Assembly: GCF_010645075.1 (NCBI RefSeq)
Contig: NZ_JAADZV010000002.1
Span: 186,001 to 250,000, forward strand
Length of the DNA: 64,000 nucleotides
Direction of reading: 5' to 3'
Source of the DNA: Flavobacterium limi
GTDB taxonomy: Bacteria; Bacteroidota; Bacteroidia; Flavobacteriales; Flavobacteriaceae
Shown: positions 46,975 to 56,699 of the stretch, piece after piece
How the letters are laid out: the number at the start of each line of letters is the position of its first letter
How positions within the stretch are numbered: position 1 is the first letter of the stretch
The notes under the pieces: model-generated
Database searches by the model: none
Told to the model about the DNA's origin: nothing
The model's input: only the letters and a program-made list of their open reading frames with translations
Program-made: the position numbers and the translations under genes

Positions 46975-46982
46975 TATCTTTG
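46975..46982 (+). promoter_or_regulatory. -7 element of the Crp-type regulator
   Basis: TATCTTTG fits TAnnTTTG and ends five bases before the ATG at 46988, so transcription would begin at or beside the start codon and the message could be leaderless. Confidence 0.45.
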
Positions 46983-46987
46983 CTAGT

Positions 46988-47575
46988 ATGAAGGATTTAC
47001 TGCCCGTTATAAATTATATCTCAAGATATGTTGATTTGACTGATGATGAAAAAAATCATCTGACCTCTTTTTTGAAGATTACTAAAGTCAAAAAAAGACA
47101 ATTTATTGTACAGCCCGGTTTTGTATGTAAACATAAAAGTTATGTTGTAAAAGGGGCGTTCAGAGGCTATCTGGTTGACAATAATGGTAAGGAACACACT
47201 TTGTCATTTGCTATTGAAGACTGGTGGATTTCAGATTACAGCAGTTTAATTTATCAGGAACCTGCCACTTTATTTGTTGAAGCTTTGGAAGATTCTGTTC
47301 TCATTCAGATTGAATATGAAGACGAACAGCAATTTTTAAAAGAAATTCCTAAACTCGAAAAATTTGAACGTATAATAACACAGCGTTCCCTGGCTTTTCA
47401 TCAAAAAAGACTTTTATCGAATTTAACCAAAACTGCTGAAGAACGTTATGATGAATTTATGAGCAAATATTCCGCAATTGCTCAACGCGTTCCTCAATAT
47501 GCCTTAGCTTCTTATTTGGGTTTCAGCACCGAGTATTTAAGCAAAATCCGCAACGGTAAAACCTCAAAAAGTTAA
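46988..47575 (+). CDS. Crp/Fnr-family transcriptional regulator
   Basis: A 195-residue regulator with a cyclic-nucleotide-binding-like beta roll (residues ~20-120, VQPGFVCKHKSYVVKGAFRGYL and SFAIEDWWISDYSSLI) and a C-terminal helix-turn-helix (VPQYALASYLGFSTEYLSKIRNG). The phosphate-binding Arg-Ala signature of cAMP binders is not evident, so cAMP response is doubtful. It is divergent from the AraC gene and upstream of an SMP-30-like gene, a frequent pairing with small secreted enzymes in Bacteroidota. Confidence 0.9.
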   Translation: MKDLLPVINYISRYVDLTDDEKNHLTSFLKITKVKKRQFIVQPGFVCKHKSYVVKGAFRGYLVDNNGKEHTLSFAIEDWWISDYSSLIYQEPATLFVEALEDSVLIQIEYEDEQQFLKEIPKLEKFERIITQRSLAFHQKRLLSNLTKTAEERYDEFMSKYSAIAQRVPQYALASYLGFSTEYLSKIRNGKTSKS

Positions 47576-47605
47576 ACTGGTTCAACCTTATTTCCTAAAC
47601 CAGTT
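47575..47605 (+). terminator. Terminator of the Crp-type gene
   Basis: Inverted repeat AACTGGTT/AACCAGTT beginning in the stop codon and followed by CATTTTTATTTTTC on the plus strand. Confidence 0.7.
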
Positions 47606-47675
47606 CATTTTTATTTTTCTTATTCTGTCCCAGCTTTGCATAGTCAATACCGACAAATAATTTAAATTAATAAAA

Positions 47676-48656
47676 ATGAAAAACACAATTTTAATTTCAG
47701 CACTCTCCATTTTTTTTATGGCTTGTGACAGCGAAAAAAGGTCAGCAGAAACTTCTGTCAATCTTCAAAACAAATACACCGTTACTGATACTGGTCTTTA
47801 TCCTGAAGGAATTGATTACGATACCAAAAATGAAAGATTCCTGTTTAGCTCATTACAAAAAGGCGCCGTTTATGCCATGAATACAAAAGGAGAATTGTCT
47901 GTTTTTGCCACAAGCAGTAAACTCGTTTTGCCAACCGGAGTTTATACTGATGAAATTCGAAACCGACTAATAGTCGCAAATGCTGATTTAGGGATTTCAC
48001 AAAAAAGTACCACAGAAAGTGCAGGATCTATAGCTACGGTAAGCATTTTCAATCTTACTTCCGGTGAATTAATCAAAGAAATTGATTTGAAAAATTTTAC
48101 ACCAAATGCAGGATCTTGTCCAAATGATATTGCAGTCGATGCTAACGGAAACATTTATATTACCGATTCATTTTCGGCGAATATTTATAAAATTGACCTA
48201 AACTATACGGCCTCCGTATTTGCAACGAGTCCATTGTTTCAGCCTAAACCAAATGAATTTGGTCTAAACGGAATTGTTTTTCATCCAAAAGGTTATTTGT
48301 TAGCTGTTAAAACGGATACTTCTAAATTATTAAAAATATCACTTTCAAACCCTGTAAGTATTACCGAGGTTGAAGGAACAATATTTAGTGCTCCTGATGG
48401 TATTGAACTGGATAAAAACAACAATTTAGTTGTGGTTGAAAATGGCTTAGGATTAGGAAAAACCTATACTTTATCAAGTAAAAATAACTGGGCCAGCGCT
48501 TCAAAAATAAGCGAAACCAATATTGGAAAAGAGGAATTTCCAACCACTGCTGCTTTAGCATCAGATGGAAATGTTTATGTTATTAATTCTAAACTTGGTA
48601 AATTCCTGTCGGGAGATAAAAGTCAATCGACTTATACTATCCAAAGGATAAATTAA
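47676..48656 (+). CDS. SMP-30/gluconolactonase-like lipoprotein
   Basis: A 326-residue exported beta-propeller. The lipoprotein signal ends ALSIFFMACD. Repeats such as LYPEGIDYDTKNERFLFSS, GSCPNDIAVDANGNIYITDSF and FGLNGIVFHPKGYLLAV match the SMP-30/NHL propeller, with the Asn-Asp pair (PNDIAVD) at the metal-ligand position. A lactonase role is possible but not demonstrated. It is downstream of the Crp-type regulator after a terminator, so it probably has its own promoter. Confidence 0.82.
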   Translation: MKNTILISALSIFFMACDSEKRSAETSVNLQNKYTVTDTGLYPEGIDYDTKNERFLFSSLQKGAVYAMNTKGELSVFATSSKLVLPTGVYTDEIRNRLIVANADLGISQKSTTESAGSIATVSIFNLTSGELIKEIDLKNFTPNAGSCPNDIAVDANGNIYITDSFSANIYKIDLNYTASVFATSPLFQPKPNEFGLNGIVFHPKGYLLAVKTDTSKLLKISLSNPVSITEVEGTIFSAPDGIELDKNNNLVVVENGLGLGKTYTLSSKNNWASASKISETNIGKEEFPTTAALASDGNVYVINSKLGKFLSGDKSQSTYTIQRIN

Positions 48657-48663
48657 GTTTTTT

Positions 48664-48719
48664 AGTTTCAGGTTTCAGGTTCACAAATTTTACCGCTAAC
48701 TAACCTGAAACCTGAAACT
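48664..48719. terminator. Long 18 bp inverted repeat between convergent genes
   Basis: AGTTTCAGGTTTCAGGTT and its perfect reverse complement, with a 20-base loop. Each arm contains two tandem TTTCAGG units. It lies between the SMP-30-like and GH2 genes and can terminate both. Repeats of this type occur in other Flavobacterium intergenic regions, from memory. Confidence 0.75.
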
Positions 48720-48724
48720 TGAAA

Positions 48725-51544
48725 CTATTTTTTAATCAAAGTTCCTGTATTTAAACCATTGGCTGTAGCCGATAAAACTACTTCAGCAGCATTTTCATCT
48801 TTTTGAATGATAATCTGAGCAAATCCGTTAAATAGTTTTCGTTTCCAGCTTTCTGCCGGTGTTATTACCTGAATTATTCCGGGGTCTGTATTCATTACGT
48901 CCCAGTCTTTTACTTTTTGCAAAGGCGGCGCAATAATCTGAATGGTGTTTGTTCCCTGATTTAAAACATTGCTATTCAAAACATACTTTTGATTGTCTTC
49001 CGTACTTGGAGCGATTTTATTTCCGTTTACAAAAACAACAGCGTCAATACCTATTTTTTTATAAAAGAAATTAACTGCATTTGTTTTCAGATTGTTACTT
49101 AATTCAAATTTACCACGATAAACATACGCCGGAGCCTGATTTTTATAATCACGGTCTTTAAAAGCTTCTTTCCAGCTGTTATCATTATCAGAAGATAGCT
49201 GTGATGCATTTGCTGATGCTAATTTCTTTTCTTCAAAATTTGTAATGGCAACAAGTTCTACATTATCTATAAATTGATCTTTTTCCAAAGATGTAGGATT
49301 ACCATTTCCTACACCCAGAATCTTTCCTCCTTTGATAGAAAATGTTATTTCTGGATTTGCGGTTGGCACATGTAACCCTTTTTTATCTGTGGTTTCAACT
49401 GTTACTACTGAAACATTCGCATTCGAAATATTTTCTTTATCAACGGTAAGTTTAATATTTTCAGCTATTCCAGTTGTTTTTTTAGTTTCAGAAACTACTT
49501 TTTTACCATTTTTATATCCAATTGCTTCTAATGTTCCCGAAGCATATTTTACTTTCCATTCTAAATGGCTGTTCAATTCCATTTTCTTTTTACCAAGGCT
49601 TTTTTTGTTGAGGAAAAGCTCGACTTCATCACAATTTGAATGTACCCATACATCTATTTCTTTGTCTTCCATTCCACCCCAGTTCCAGTGTGGCATGATA
49701 TGTAAAACGGGAGTATTTCCCCACCATGATTTCAGATAAAACACATTGTCTTTCGGGAAACCGCAAACATCCATCATTCCAAAATAGGATGTAACCGATG
49801 GCCATCCGTAAGGCGTTGGTTCGCCACGGTAATCAAAACCTGTCCAGATGAACATTCCGGCTAAATAAGATCTTTCAGCATAAAATTTCCAGCCTTCTTC
49901 GATACTGTAAAAAGACGGACGTGGTTTTTTATCATAAGCACTTTTATAATGTTTAGCTTCGTCATCAAAATAAATACCGCGTGTAGCAAATGTAGAACCT
50001 TCTTCTGTCCCCATTCCCGGTTGTTGTTTGAATTGATTCCGGTGCGCATCAATATCTCCATTCCCCAGGTAATTATAACCCATAATTTCGACCACAGACG
50101 ATATTCCGCTTTTAAAACCACTGCTTATCCCCACTGTTACTGGCCTTGTAGGATCAATAGTTTTTGCAAAACCCTGCATCACATTCGTAATACGTTCGCC
50201 AACAATACCGCCTTCAATATTCCATTCTTCATTTCCAACCGACCAGCAAAAGATACTCGGATGATTACGATCGCGTTCAATCATTCGTTTCAAATCATTC
50301 AGATGGTAATCGTTAATTCCCATCAAACGGGTTTCATCAATTACCAGCATTCCGAGTTTATCACAGGCATCAAGCAATTCCGGAGTTGGCGGATGATGTG
50401 AACAACGATAAGCGTTGGAACCCATCTCTTTTAGCTTTTTGATTCGGTAATATTGCAGTTCATCCGGTAAGGCAGTTCCTATTCCGGCATGATCCTGATG
50501 ATTATTGGTTCCTTTTAGTTTAACTGGTTTTCCGTTAAGAAAAAAACCTTTCTCTGCATCAAAATTTATGGTTCTGATTCCGAAAGTGGTTTCATAACGG
50601 TCAATTGATTTCCCTTCCTGTTTTATTTCAGTTATTAATCGATATAAATTAGGTTTTTCAAGATCCCATAATAAGGGATTTTTCACTTTAAATTTTGAAG
50701 TATAATTTGCTGTTTTATAAAAATCAGGAGCTGCCGTTTTTTCAGAAGTGGTTGCAATTTGTTTTCCTTCAGCATCTAAAATACTTTGAGTAATTTCAAT
50801 TCCTTCTTTATAATTGCCTTTATTTTCTATTTTAACCTGAGCGGTAACTTCTGCACTATCATTTTGGATTTCTGAAGTAACATAGGTTCCGTTTGTAACA
50901 ACATGAATCGGATTGGCTTTTTGCAGATATACATGTCTGTAAATGCCCGCTCCTTCATAAAACCAGCCTTCTTCCATTGAAGCATCGACACGAACTACAA
51001 TTGTGTTTTCTCCACCATAATTGACATAAGCAGTAACATCGTATTCAAATCCGTTATAGCCGCTTTCTTCGGTTCCTAAATAAAAGCCGTTAAAAAATAC
51101 TTTAGAATTTCTAAAAACACCATCGAATTTTAAAGAGATAATCTGTCCTTTATCACTTTCCGTAATATTGATTTTTTTTCGGTACCAGCCAATGCTTTTT
51201 TCAGGAAAACCTTTTCCGGCAGTTTTAAATCCGTGGCTGAAACTACCCTTTTCACTAAAAGACTGTTCAACAGCCCAATCATGTGGAAGATCTACTTTCC
51301 GCCAGGCACGATCATCAAAATTTTGAGCTGCAGGTCCATCACCAAATCCGGTTTTGGTTAAATACGAAAAATAACCTGTTGCATGATTAAAATCTTTCTG
51401 AGTATCATATAAATGACCGAATGAAAAACGCCAGTCTTTATCAATTAAAGTCAAATCTCTTTCAGCCTGCTTTTGTGCTGAAATACAAAAAGATATAAAA
51501 AAAACAAAGCAGAAGGAAAGTGGATTAAAAGAAATAGATTTCAT
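48725..51544 (-). CDS. Secreted GH2 beta-galactosidase with DUF4982 domain
   Basis: Removes beta-linked galactose or related sugars from plant glycans. The 939 residues start with a signal peptide ending ISAQ, then the GH2 sugar-binding domain (WRKVDLPHDWAVEQ), immunoglobulin-like domain and the barrel. The acid Glu is in FCWSVGNEEWNI near residue 440 and KGTNNHQDHAGIG precedes it. GMFIWTGFDYRGEPTPYGWPS marks the barrel end, followed by DUF4982 and an Ig-like tail. Beta-glucuronidase or galacturonidase specificity is possible in this family; the adjacent uronate genes make that worth considering. Confidence 0.93.
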   Translation of the reverse strand: MKSISFNPLSFCFVFFISFCISAQKQAERDLTLIDKDWRFSFGHLYDTQKDFNHATGYFSYLTKTGFGDGPAAQNFDDRAWRKVDLPHDWAVEQSFSEKGSFSHGFKTAGKGFPEKSIGWYRKKINITESDKGQIISLKFDGVFRNSKVFFNGFYLGTEESGYNGFEYDVTAYVNYGGENTIVVRVDASMEEGWFYEGAGIYRHVYLQKANPIHVVTNGTYVTSEIQNDSAEVTAQVKIENKGNYKEGIEITQSILDAEGKQIATTSEKTAAPDFYKTANYTSKFKVKNPLLWDLEKPNLYRLITEIKQEGKSIDRYETTFGIRTINFDAEKGFFLNGKPVKLKGTNNHQDHAGIGTALPDELQYYRIKKLKEMGSNAYRCSHHPPTPELLDACDKLGMLVIDETRLMGINDYHLNDLKRMIERDRNHPSIFCWSVGNEEWNIEGGIVGERITNVMQGFAKTIDPTRPVTVGISSGFKSGISSVVEIMGYNYLGNGDIDAHRNQFKQQPGMGTEEGSTFATRGIYFDDEAKHYKSAYDKKPRPSFYSIEEGWKFYAERSYLAGMFIWTGFDYRGEPTPYGWPSVTSYFGMMDVCGFPKDNVFYLKSWWGNTPVLHIMPHWNWGGMEDKEIDVWVHSNCDEVELFLNKKSLGKKKMELNSHLEWKVKYASGTLEAIGYKNGKKVVSETKKTTGIAENIKLTVDKENISNANVSVVTVETTDKKGLHVPTANPEITFSIKGGKILGVGNGNPTSLEKDQFIDNVELVAITNFEEKKLASANASQLSSDNDNSWKEAFKDRDYKNQAPAYVYRGKFELSNNLKTNAVNFFYKKIGIDAVVFVNGNKIAPSTEDNQKYVLNSNVLNQGTNTIQIIAPPLQKVKDWDVMNTDPGIIQVITPAESWKRKLFNGFAQIIIQKDENAAEVVLSATANGLNTGTLIKK

Positions 51545-51556
51545 AAATAATACTGG

Positions 51557-51615
51557 TTAATTCAATTCGTTAAGTAAAGTTTATAAAAGTACCTTTTCTG
51601 AACGAATTGAATTAA
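51557..51615. repeat. 15 bp perfect inverted repeat upstream of the GH2 gene
   Basis: TTAATTCAATTCGTT and its exact reverse complement are separated by 29 bases, beginning 13 bases before the GH2 start. It could be a paired operator or a hairpin in the 5' leader. It shares no sequence with the operator repeats at 19150 and 19236. Confidence 0.6.
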
Positions 51616-51673
51616 TAGTATTTTATCAAAGTTTAGTAAATTTTAGCGATTTAAAACTGATGATTTATAAGAA

Positions 51674-51797
51674 GCTAATCCCGCTATCCGTTGCAAACGT
51701 AGTTCACTGAACTCCGATTAGAATAAAATTTAAGTGAAGTAATCTTTTACTTTTTAAAGAAAAAAGCAAAAGGATTTTCACTTCTATCCGGGCTATG
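51674..51797 (-). repeat. Dispersed Flavobacterium-type intergenic repeat
   Basis: Read on the minus strand, ATAGCCCGGATAGAAGTG opens the element, then a hairpin rich in CTTTTG/AAAAG (51744-51772), then GGATAGCGGGATTAGCTTC. The paired ends (GATAGAAG and GGATAGCGGGAT) recur in non-coding parts of many Flavobacterium genomes as I remember them. It fills most of the 340-base gap 51545-51884, which has no gene. Confidence 0.55.
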
Positions 51798-51884
51798 GCA
51801 ATTGTTTTCAAAAGAATTTTTATCGGTATAGTTCATTTCGAATTTTTCAACGGATTAAAATCTATTATAAATAAATACAAAAGA

Positions 51885-53480
51885 TTATTTTCTAACCAAC
51901 GAAACATCGTCTATCTGGCAAGAAGCCTTTGATGTGCCTTCCGTAAGAAAACCAATTTCAACTTTTCCTTTCTTAACCGGAATATTTTTAATCGATATTG
52001 TTTTCCACGATACATTTTCATCTTTTAAATCGTATTGAAGTTTTTTACCATCGCTTAAAGCATACATTTCTAAGTTTTTAAAACCTTTAGTGTTTTTTAT
52101 TTTAGCAGTAAGCGTGTATAAGCCGTCTTCTAATTTCACATAAGGAGAGGAAGTTATCGTTTGATATGTTTTTCGTTTAAAATTAATCTTATCTGTAATG
52201 TTTAAGCTTTTTTCTCCTATGACAATCTTTCTGTCATTTTCAGTATTGAAATAATTGATTACAGGTGAAGTAAGAGTGTCTAAACTTATTTTATTTCCTT
52301 CGATAACTTCGTTTGTCCAACCTGTTAATTCAAGTTGTACCGGTTTTACAGGACTCGGAATATGTCTGCGATCAGCTTCGAAACTGCCGTTTTTCACATA
52401 ATTATTATCTTTGGCTACGTTCCATTCACCTGTTTTAGCATTAATATTCCATGAGCTAAATGAATTAAAATAAGGTGTTTTTCCATCAAACGAAAGAGGA
52501 CACCATTGGTTATATCCTAAACCGTTGCCTGCAAAATTAGCCCATCTGTCTCCACAATACATTATAGTTTCCTGCTTGCTTCCTTTAACAGAAAAGAAAA
52601 AACCGGTTTGAGATACGTGTGCGAAATCTTCATCAGCGCCTTTCATAATCAGCATATCATTAGCCGGCAGATAAGGTCCTCTGATGTCATCGGCAATCAG
52701 ATAATAAGCAAATGAACCGTCCCAGCCATAAATATTGGAAGCGAACATATAATATTTATTTTGATACTTGAACATACAGTTTCCTTCACGGCTTTCTCCC
52801 TTGAAAATCTGCGTACAGTCTAAAAGGTTTACTTTACCTTCTTTAATTCCAATTTCAGAAACATATATTTTGTTTCTTCCTTTTCCGTAAGAATAAATCA
52901 GGTACGATTTTCCGGTATCTTCATCAGTAAATACGGTCTGATCACCTGTATTACTGGTTCCGATCATTTTTTCCATATTGATTTTCTGATGCCAGCTAAA
53001 TTGCCCTGTTGGAGAATCTGAAAGCATAATCAATACCTCATTACCATGCTGAACAAACATAGCATACTTATTCATTTCTTTCACATAAGCAACTCCTAAA
53101 CGCCCTACCCAGGTTCTGCCTGACTTATTCACATCGTCTTTGGTTACAACATCTCCTTCAAACGTCCAGTTAACTAAATCTGTAGAACTATAACAGGTAA
53201 CCGATTTAAATGTAGCATTCGGTAAGGTGACATAAGGAGCATTTCTGTAAATATCCGCTTCTTCATAATTTACGCCATACCAGTAATATTTCTGCACTCC
53301 ATCAACCGGCTTTGAAAATTTAAAAACACCTCCACCCTGGCTATTTAATGGTTTTCCGTCTTTGGTATTCCAAAAAACATCATTTTTTATATTGTTTTTC
53401 TGTGCACAAACAGTATGAATGATGCTGATGCAAAAAATAAATATCAACATTAAAGCAACGTGATTTTTTTTAATTTTCAT
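51885..53480 (-). CDS. Secreted GH43-like hydrolase with C-terminal carbohydrate-binding-like domain
   Basis: The 531 residues from MKIKKN have a signal peptide ending VCAQ, a five-blade propeller (~25-340) and a beta-sandwich domain (~360-531). Propeller landmarks are YYWYGVNYEEADIY, GTSNTGDQTVFTDEDTGKSYLIYSYG and FKGESREGNCMFKYQNKYYMF, where the Glu is the likely acid. This layout resembles GH43 galactan-active subfamilies, but the usual N-terminal base Asp is not obvious, so catalysis and substrate are uncertain. I chose 53480 over an ATG at 53516 because it gives a clean signal peptide. Confidence 0.78.
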   Translation of the reverse strand: MKIKKNHVALMLIFIFCISIIHTVCAQKNNIKNDVFWNTKDGKPLNSQGGGVFKFSKPVDGVQKYYWYGVNYEEADIYRNAPYVTLPNATFKSVTCYSSTDLVNWTFEGDVVTKDDVNKSGRTWVGRLGVAYVKEMNKYAMFVQHGNEVLIMLSDSPTGQFSWHQKINMEKMIGTSNTGDQTVFTDEDTGKSYLIYSYGKGRNKIYVSEIGIKEGKVNLLDCTQIFKGESREGNCMFKYQNKYYMFASNIYGWDGSFAYYLIADDIRGPYLPANDMLIMKGADEDFAHVSQTGFFFSVKGSKQETIMYCGDRWANFAGNGLGYNQWCPLSFDGKTPYFNSFSSWNINAKTGEWNVAKDNNYVKNGSFEADRRHIPSPVKPVQLELTGWTNEVIEGNKISLDTLTSPVINYFNTENDRKIVIGEKSLNITDKINFKRKTYQTITSSPYVKLEDGLYTLTAKIKNTKGFKNLEMYALSDGKKLQYDLKDENVSWKTISIKNIPVKKGKVEIGFLTEGTSKASCQIDDVSLVRK

Positions 53481-53617
53481 GTTCGTTTTCGTTAAATTCA
53501 AAATGCATTTAAACAATATTTTTTTTACTGTTTAAATGTAATTAAAACATGTTATAAAACTATCCTGTATAAAAAATCAAAATTTAAGTTCATCCATATT
53601 GTTCGTAGAGTTTTTCT

Positions 53618-54793
53618 TTATTGCTCTTGCCAATAATCAACATCTGGCTTACTTAATGGTTCTTTACCTTTCTTCCATTTTGGAAATACAAAACCTTTTG
53701 GAATGGAATACCCTCCTCCAATATAAGTTCCCATTTCATTCATTTTAGCTTTAAAAACTTTGAAATTCATTATACTTTTTCTTTTTCCTTTTCCTTCAAT
53801 CCAAATCATTCCATAACTCCCACCTCTTTTTACTCCTATTACAATTCTATCAAAATACTGTTTTGTATCATTTAAAACATAAGATTTTACAAATATTTTT
53901 TCAAATTCTTGAGGAAAAACAATATTTGTAGAATAATAAACCGAATCTTTTTCCCACTCTGCAAGAATTTGAATAGGCAATTTTTGTTTTTTTATTATAT
54001 TGTTATTTTCTTTATATTTGAAAATATTCCAATCAATATTTTCAAAATTTGATGTACCTCCTGCTTGATACCAAGATCCATCTTTAGCATAAAAAGTTGT
54101 TATTTCAGGCTTTATTAAATAATCTTCTGAACTAAATCCAATATCATAGTTATACTCCTTTTCACCTGTTTCCCAAATTTTATAGGGGACACCATGAAAA
54201 TATCGAAATACATTTGTCTCTGAATTAATAAATTCTCTTGATTTATAAATTTCATCCATAATTTTCTGTTGCTCTTTGCTTCCTTCGTTATAAATCCCTT
54301 TATTTTCAGCTTTAAACTTAGCAATTTCTGTGATTTTAGATCCAGATTTCATCCAGATTGTAACATTCCCTCCTGGCGCAGTACCTGCTACAATAGTAGA
54401 ATATTCTTCATGTTGGCCTGTATAGGGATCCTTGGTTCCTTTATTGAACAATGCCAAAATTTTTTTTCTGGGTAATTTAAATCCTCCTTTGTAGAGAAAA
54501 TGATCAACACCACATTTCCAACTTACAAAAACACTATCCGGAACTGGTTTAAAAACATCTCCTCCTGTAAAACCCCCACTTATTGTACCCCAACCATCTC
54601 CTGCTCCTGTTGAGGCGCCCGCAACTCCTTTGCCTTGGTATGAAAATTCAACAGAAGGTGCTGCGGGATAATATTTAGGTGCAGAAATTCCTGCATTCCA
54701 ACTAAACTTTTCTTCGTCCTTTGCTTTGTCTTTTGGCGACTGGCAGCTTATTAATAAAACAAAAAAAGTTAAAATAACTTTAACGATTCGCAT
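53618..54793 (-). CDS. DUF2931 lipoprotein, candidate T6SS immunity protein
   Basis: A 391-residue lipoprotein (signal ILTFFVLLISCQ). FSWNAGISAPKYYPAAPSVEF and the Gly-rich GAGDGWGTISGGFTGGDVF match DUF2931; function of the family is not established. Its first 14 bases overlap the end of the DUF2235 effector gene. Immunity proteins against Tle1 lipases are periplasmic and encoded just after the effector, so self-protection is a reasonable inference. Nothing in the sequence proves binding. Confidence 0.75.
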   Translation of the reverse strand: MRIVKVILTFFVLLISCQSPKDKAKDEEKFSWNAGISAPKYYPAAPSVEFSYQGKGVAGASTGAGDGWGTISGGFTGGDVFKPVPDSVFVSWKCGVDHFLYKGGFKLPRKKILALFNKGTKDPYTGQHEEYSTIVAGTAPGGNVTIWMKSGSKITEIAKFKAENKGIYNEGSKEQQKIMDEIYKSREFINSETNVFRYFHGVPYKIWETGEKEYNYDIGFSSEDYLIKPEITTFYAKDGSWYQAGGTSNFENIDWNIFKYKENNNIIKKQKLPIQILAEWEKDSVYYSTNIVFPQEFEKIFVKSYVLNDTKQYFDRIVIGVKRGGSYGMIWIEGKGKRKSIMNFKVFKAKMNEMGTYIGGGYSIPKGFVFPKWKKGKEPLSKPDVDYWQEQ

Positions 54794-56698
54794 ATAGTTT
54801 TCTTATGTAAGTGATATTTCCGTTTTCATCTTTTGAATACTTAACTGGGTGATTTATAAAACCGTAATTACCTAATATATAATGGTCTCCGGTTTTAGAG
54901 TAAAGAGCATCCAGACCTCCATAGTGTCCTGATAAATGTACATATTTATTACATATATGGCTGTACATTTCTAAAGGGAGATTATAAGTTTCATTAGCTT
55001 GTTTTTTTGCTATTTCTAACATCTTTATTAAATAATCTTTCAATATTGTATCATTTTCTGGAATTTCATGTTCAAAAGTTTTAGGTATCGTTTTACCATC
55101 TTTTTCTGCTTGTTTATAATCCTCATAAAACGGAACGCCATTATCAATTGCTTTCTGAAGCATCACATACATAGGTACCAAACTGTATTTATTTGAAATT
55201 ACCCTTTCATCAGTTATCATATAATGGTCTGATATTTTTCTTTCACTAAGCATGTGTTTTTTGGTCGGATCGTACATCCATTCTTTTGGGGATACGTAAT
55301 CGCCGGATCTTTGTACCTCATTGCTTTCTATTACAGGGAACCCATCATAAAGTAGCGGCTCTGCTGTTACTTCCTGATAATGATCATAAGTATTAACGAT
55401 ATTAATTTCTTCTTTATCTTTAGAAAAATAGCGGTTTGTATAAAATTCCTTAACTTTTTGTTTTTCTGCTAAGACAGCAGTATCATTAACAGGAACATCA
55501 AAATAATCAACCACTGCTTTGTATTTATCAAGACTTGCATAACCGCCCCCAATATCAGAATGAGCACCAAGCATATATAGAGTATACCCCACATCTGTAG
55601 GAGTGAGCGCAAAATTTTCTCTCCACTCGTTTTGAGCCACAATATGAAATACTTTTTTTATGCCCAAACCTGCCAGACTTGTTTTTATTGTTTGTAACAT
55701 AGCCTGGCCTACACTAGTCACGATTCCGATTCCTGGAATGACCGACAATTTGTAACCTAAATTGTCCCTGATGACCATATCTCCTACAACTGTATCAAAT
55801 ACACCTAAAAACCTAATCTCTATATCGAATGTTTTTCCTGCCGGTTTATATCCTGCATTTTTCAGTTTCTGCCCCAGCAAACCGCCTGCATGGCTTCTTA
55901 AAATTATTTTTCCTGAAGGCATTGGATATTTGTCATAAGGATCATTGACCATTTCGTTTTCATAGACTTCTTTTTTCTTCACTTCATTACAAAAATGCCT
56001 TGCTGCTGCTGCGCCCCGGCTAAAACCAAAAACATCGAAAACTATTTTATTAATTTTTTTGGTTTTCGGAATTGCACTAAACTGTTCTTTGACTACATCT
56101 CCTATACCTTGTTCTACACGACCAAGTATTCCCCAGCTAGAACGACCTAAAGCAGAACCTAAAACATCATCTTCTTCATCCTTTTTTGTCCCTATACCTT
56201 CTACATATTGTTTTAAGATATAATGTTTTCCTAATGTATTACTTTTAGCTTCTTTGGTAACCTCTTTATACAAATCAAAAAGTTTTGCAACATTAGAATA
56301 TGGATTCCAGTAGCTGTCCCTATCAGCCACTTTTACTTTTACATTAACTTCTTCATTATTTTTATCTTTGACAGTTTTTACAAATTTAAAACTGGAAGGA
56401 ATAGTATCAGCTTTATAAAACTTATCACTGGAATTGATTTGAGAGTAATATGTTTTTTCGGAGTTGTATCGGTTATTCCCCGTTCCGTCAAAAAACATCC
56501 CTATATAAACATTTACAGGCTCGTTATTTTCGACGTAATTTGTTTCTAATTTTTCTGGGTTTACATCTAATTTAACTCCGTCCTGATCGCCAACTGTTTT
56601 ATTTTTTTTCCATTGGTAGTAATGTTTCCGTTAGAATAAAAGGTAATTTTTCCATCGGAAGTGATTTGTGATTTACCGCCTACATTTCTTTCCTTCAT
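54780..56698 (-). CDS. DUF2235 lipase, Tle1-like T6SS effector, 5' end frameshifted
   Basis: Probable phospholipase delivered by VgrG. The intact frame (54780-56498, 572 residues) shows the start MFFDGTGNNRYN, the nucleophile Ser160 in FGFSRGAAAARHF and the later LGAHSDIGGGYAS, all DUF2235/Tle1 hallmarks. Upstream, an ATG at 56698 opens MKERNVGGKSQITSDG but shifts out of frame at an eight-T run (A8 in the message) at 56602-56609. With one more A the protein reads on as NKTVGDQDGVKLDVN to PVNVYIGMFFDG, giving ~639 residues. The ATG at 56698 follows the vgrG stop by one base. Either a real phase-variable/decayed 5' end or a homopolymer error. Confidence 0.82.
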
Positions 56699-56699
56699 A

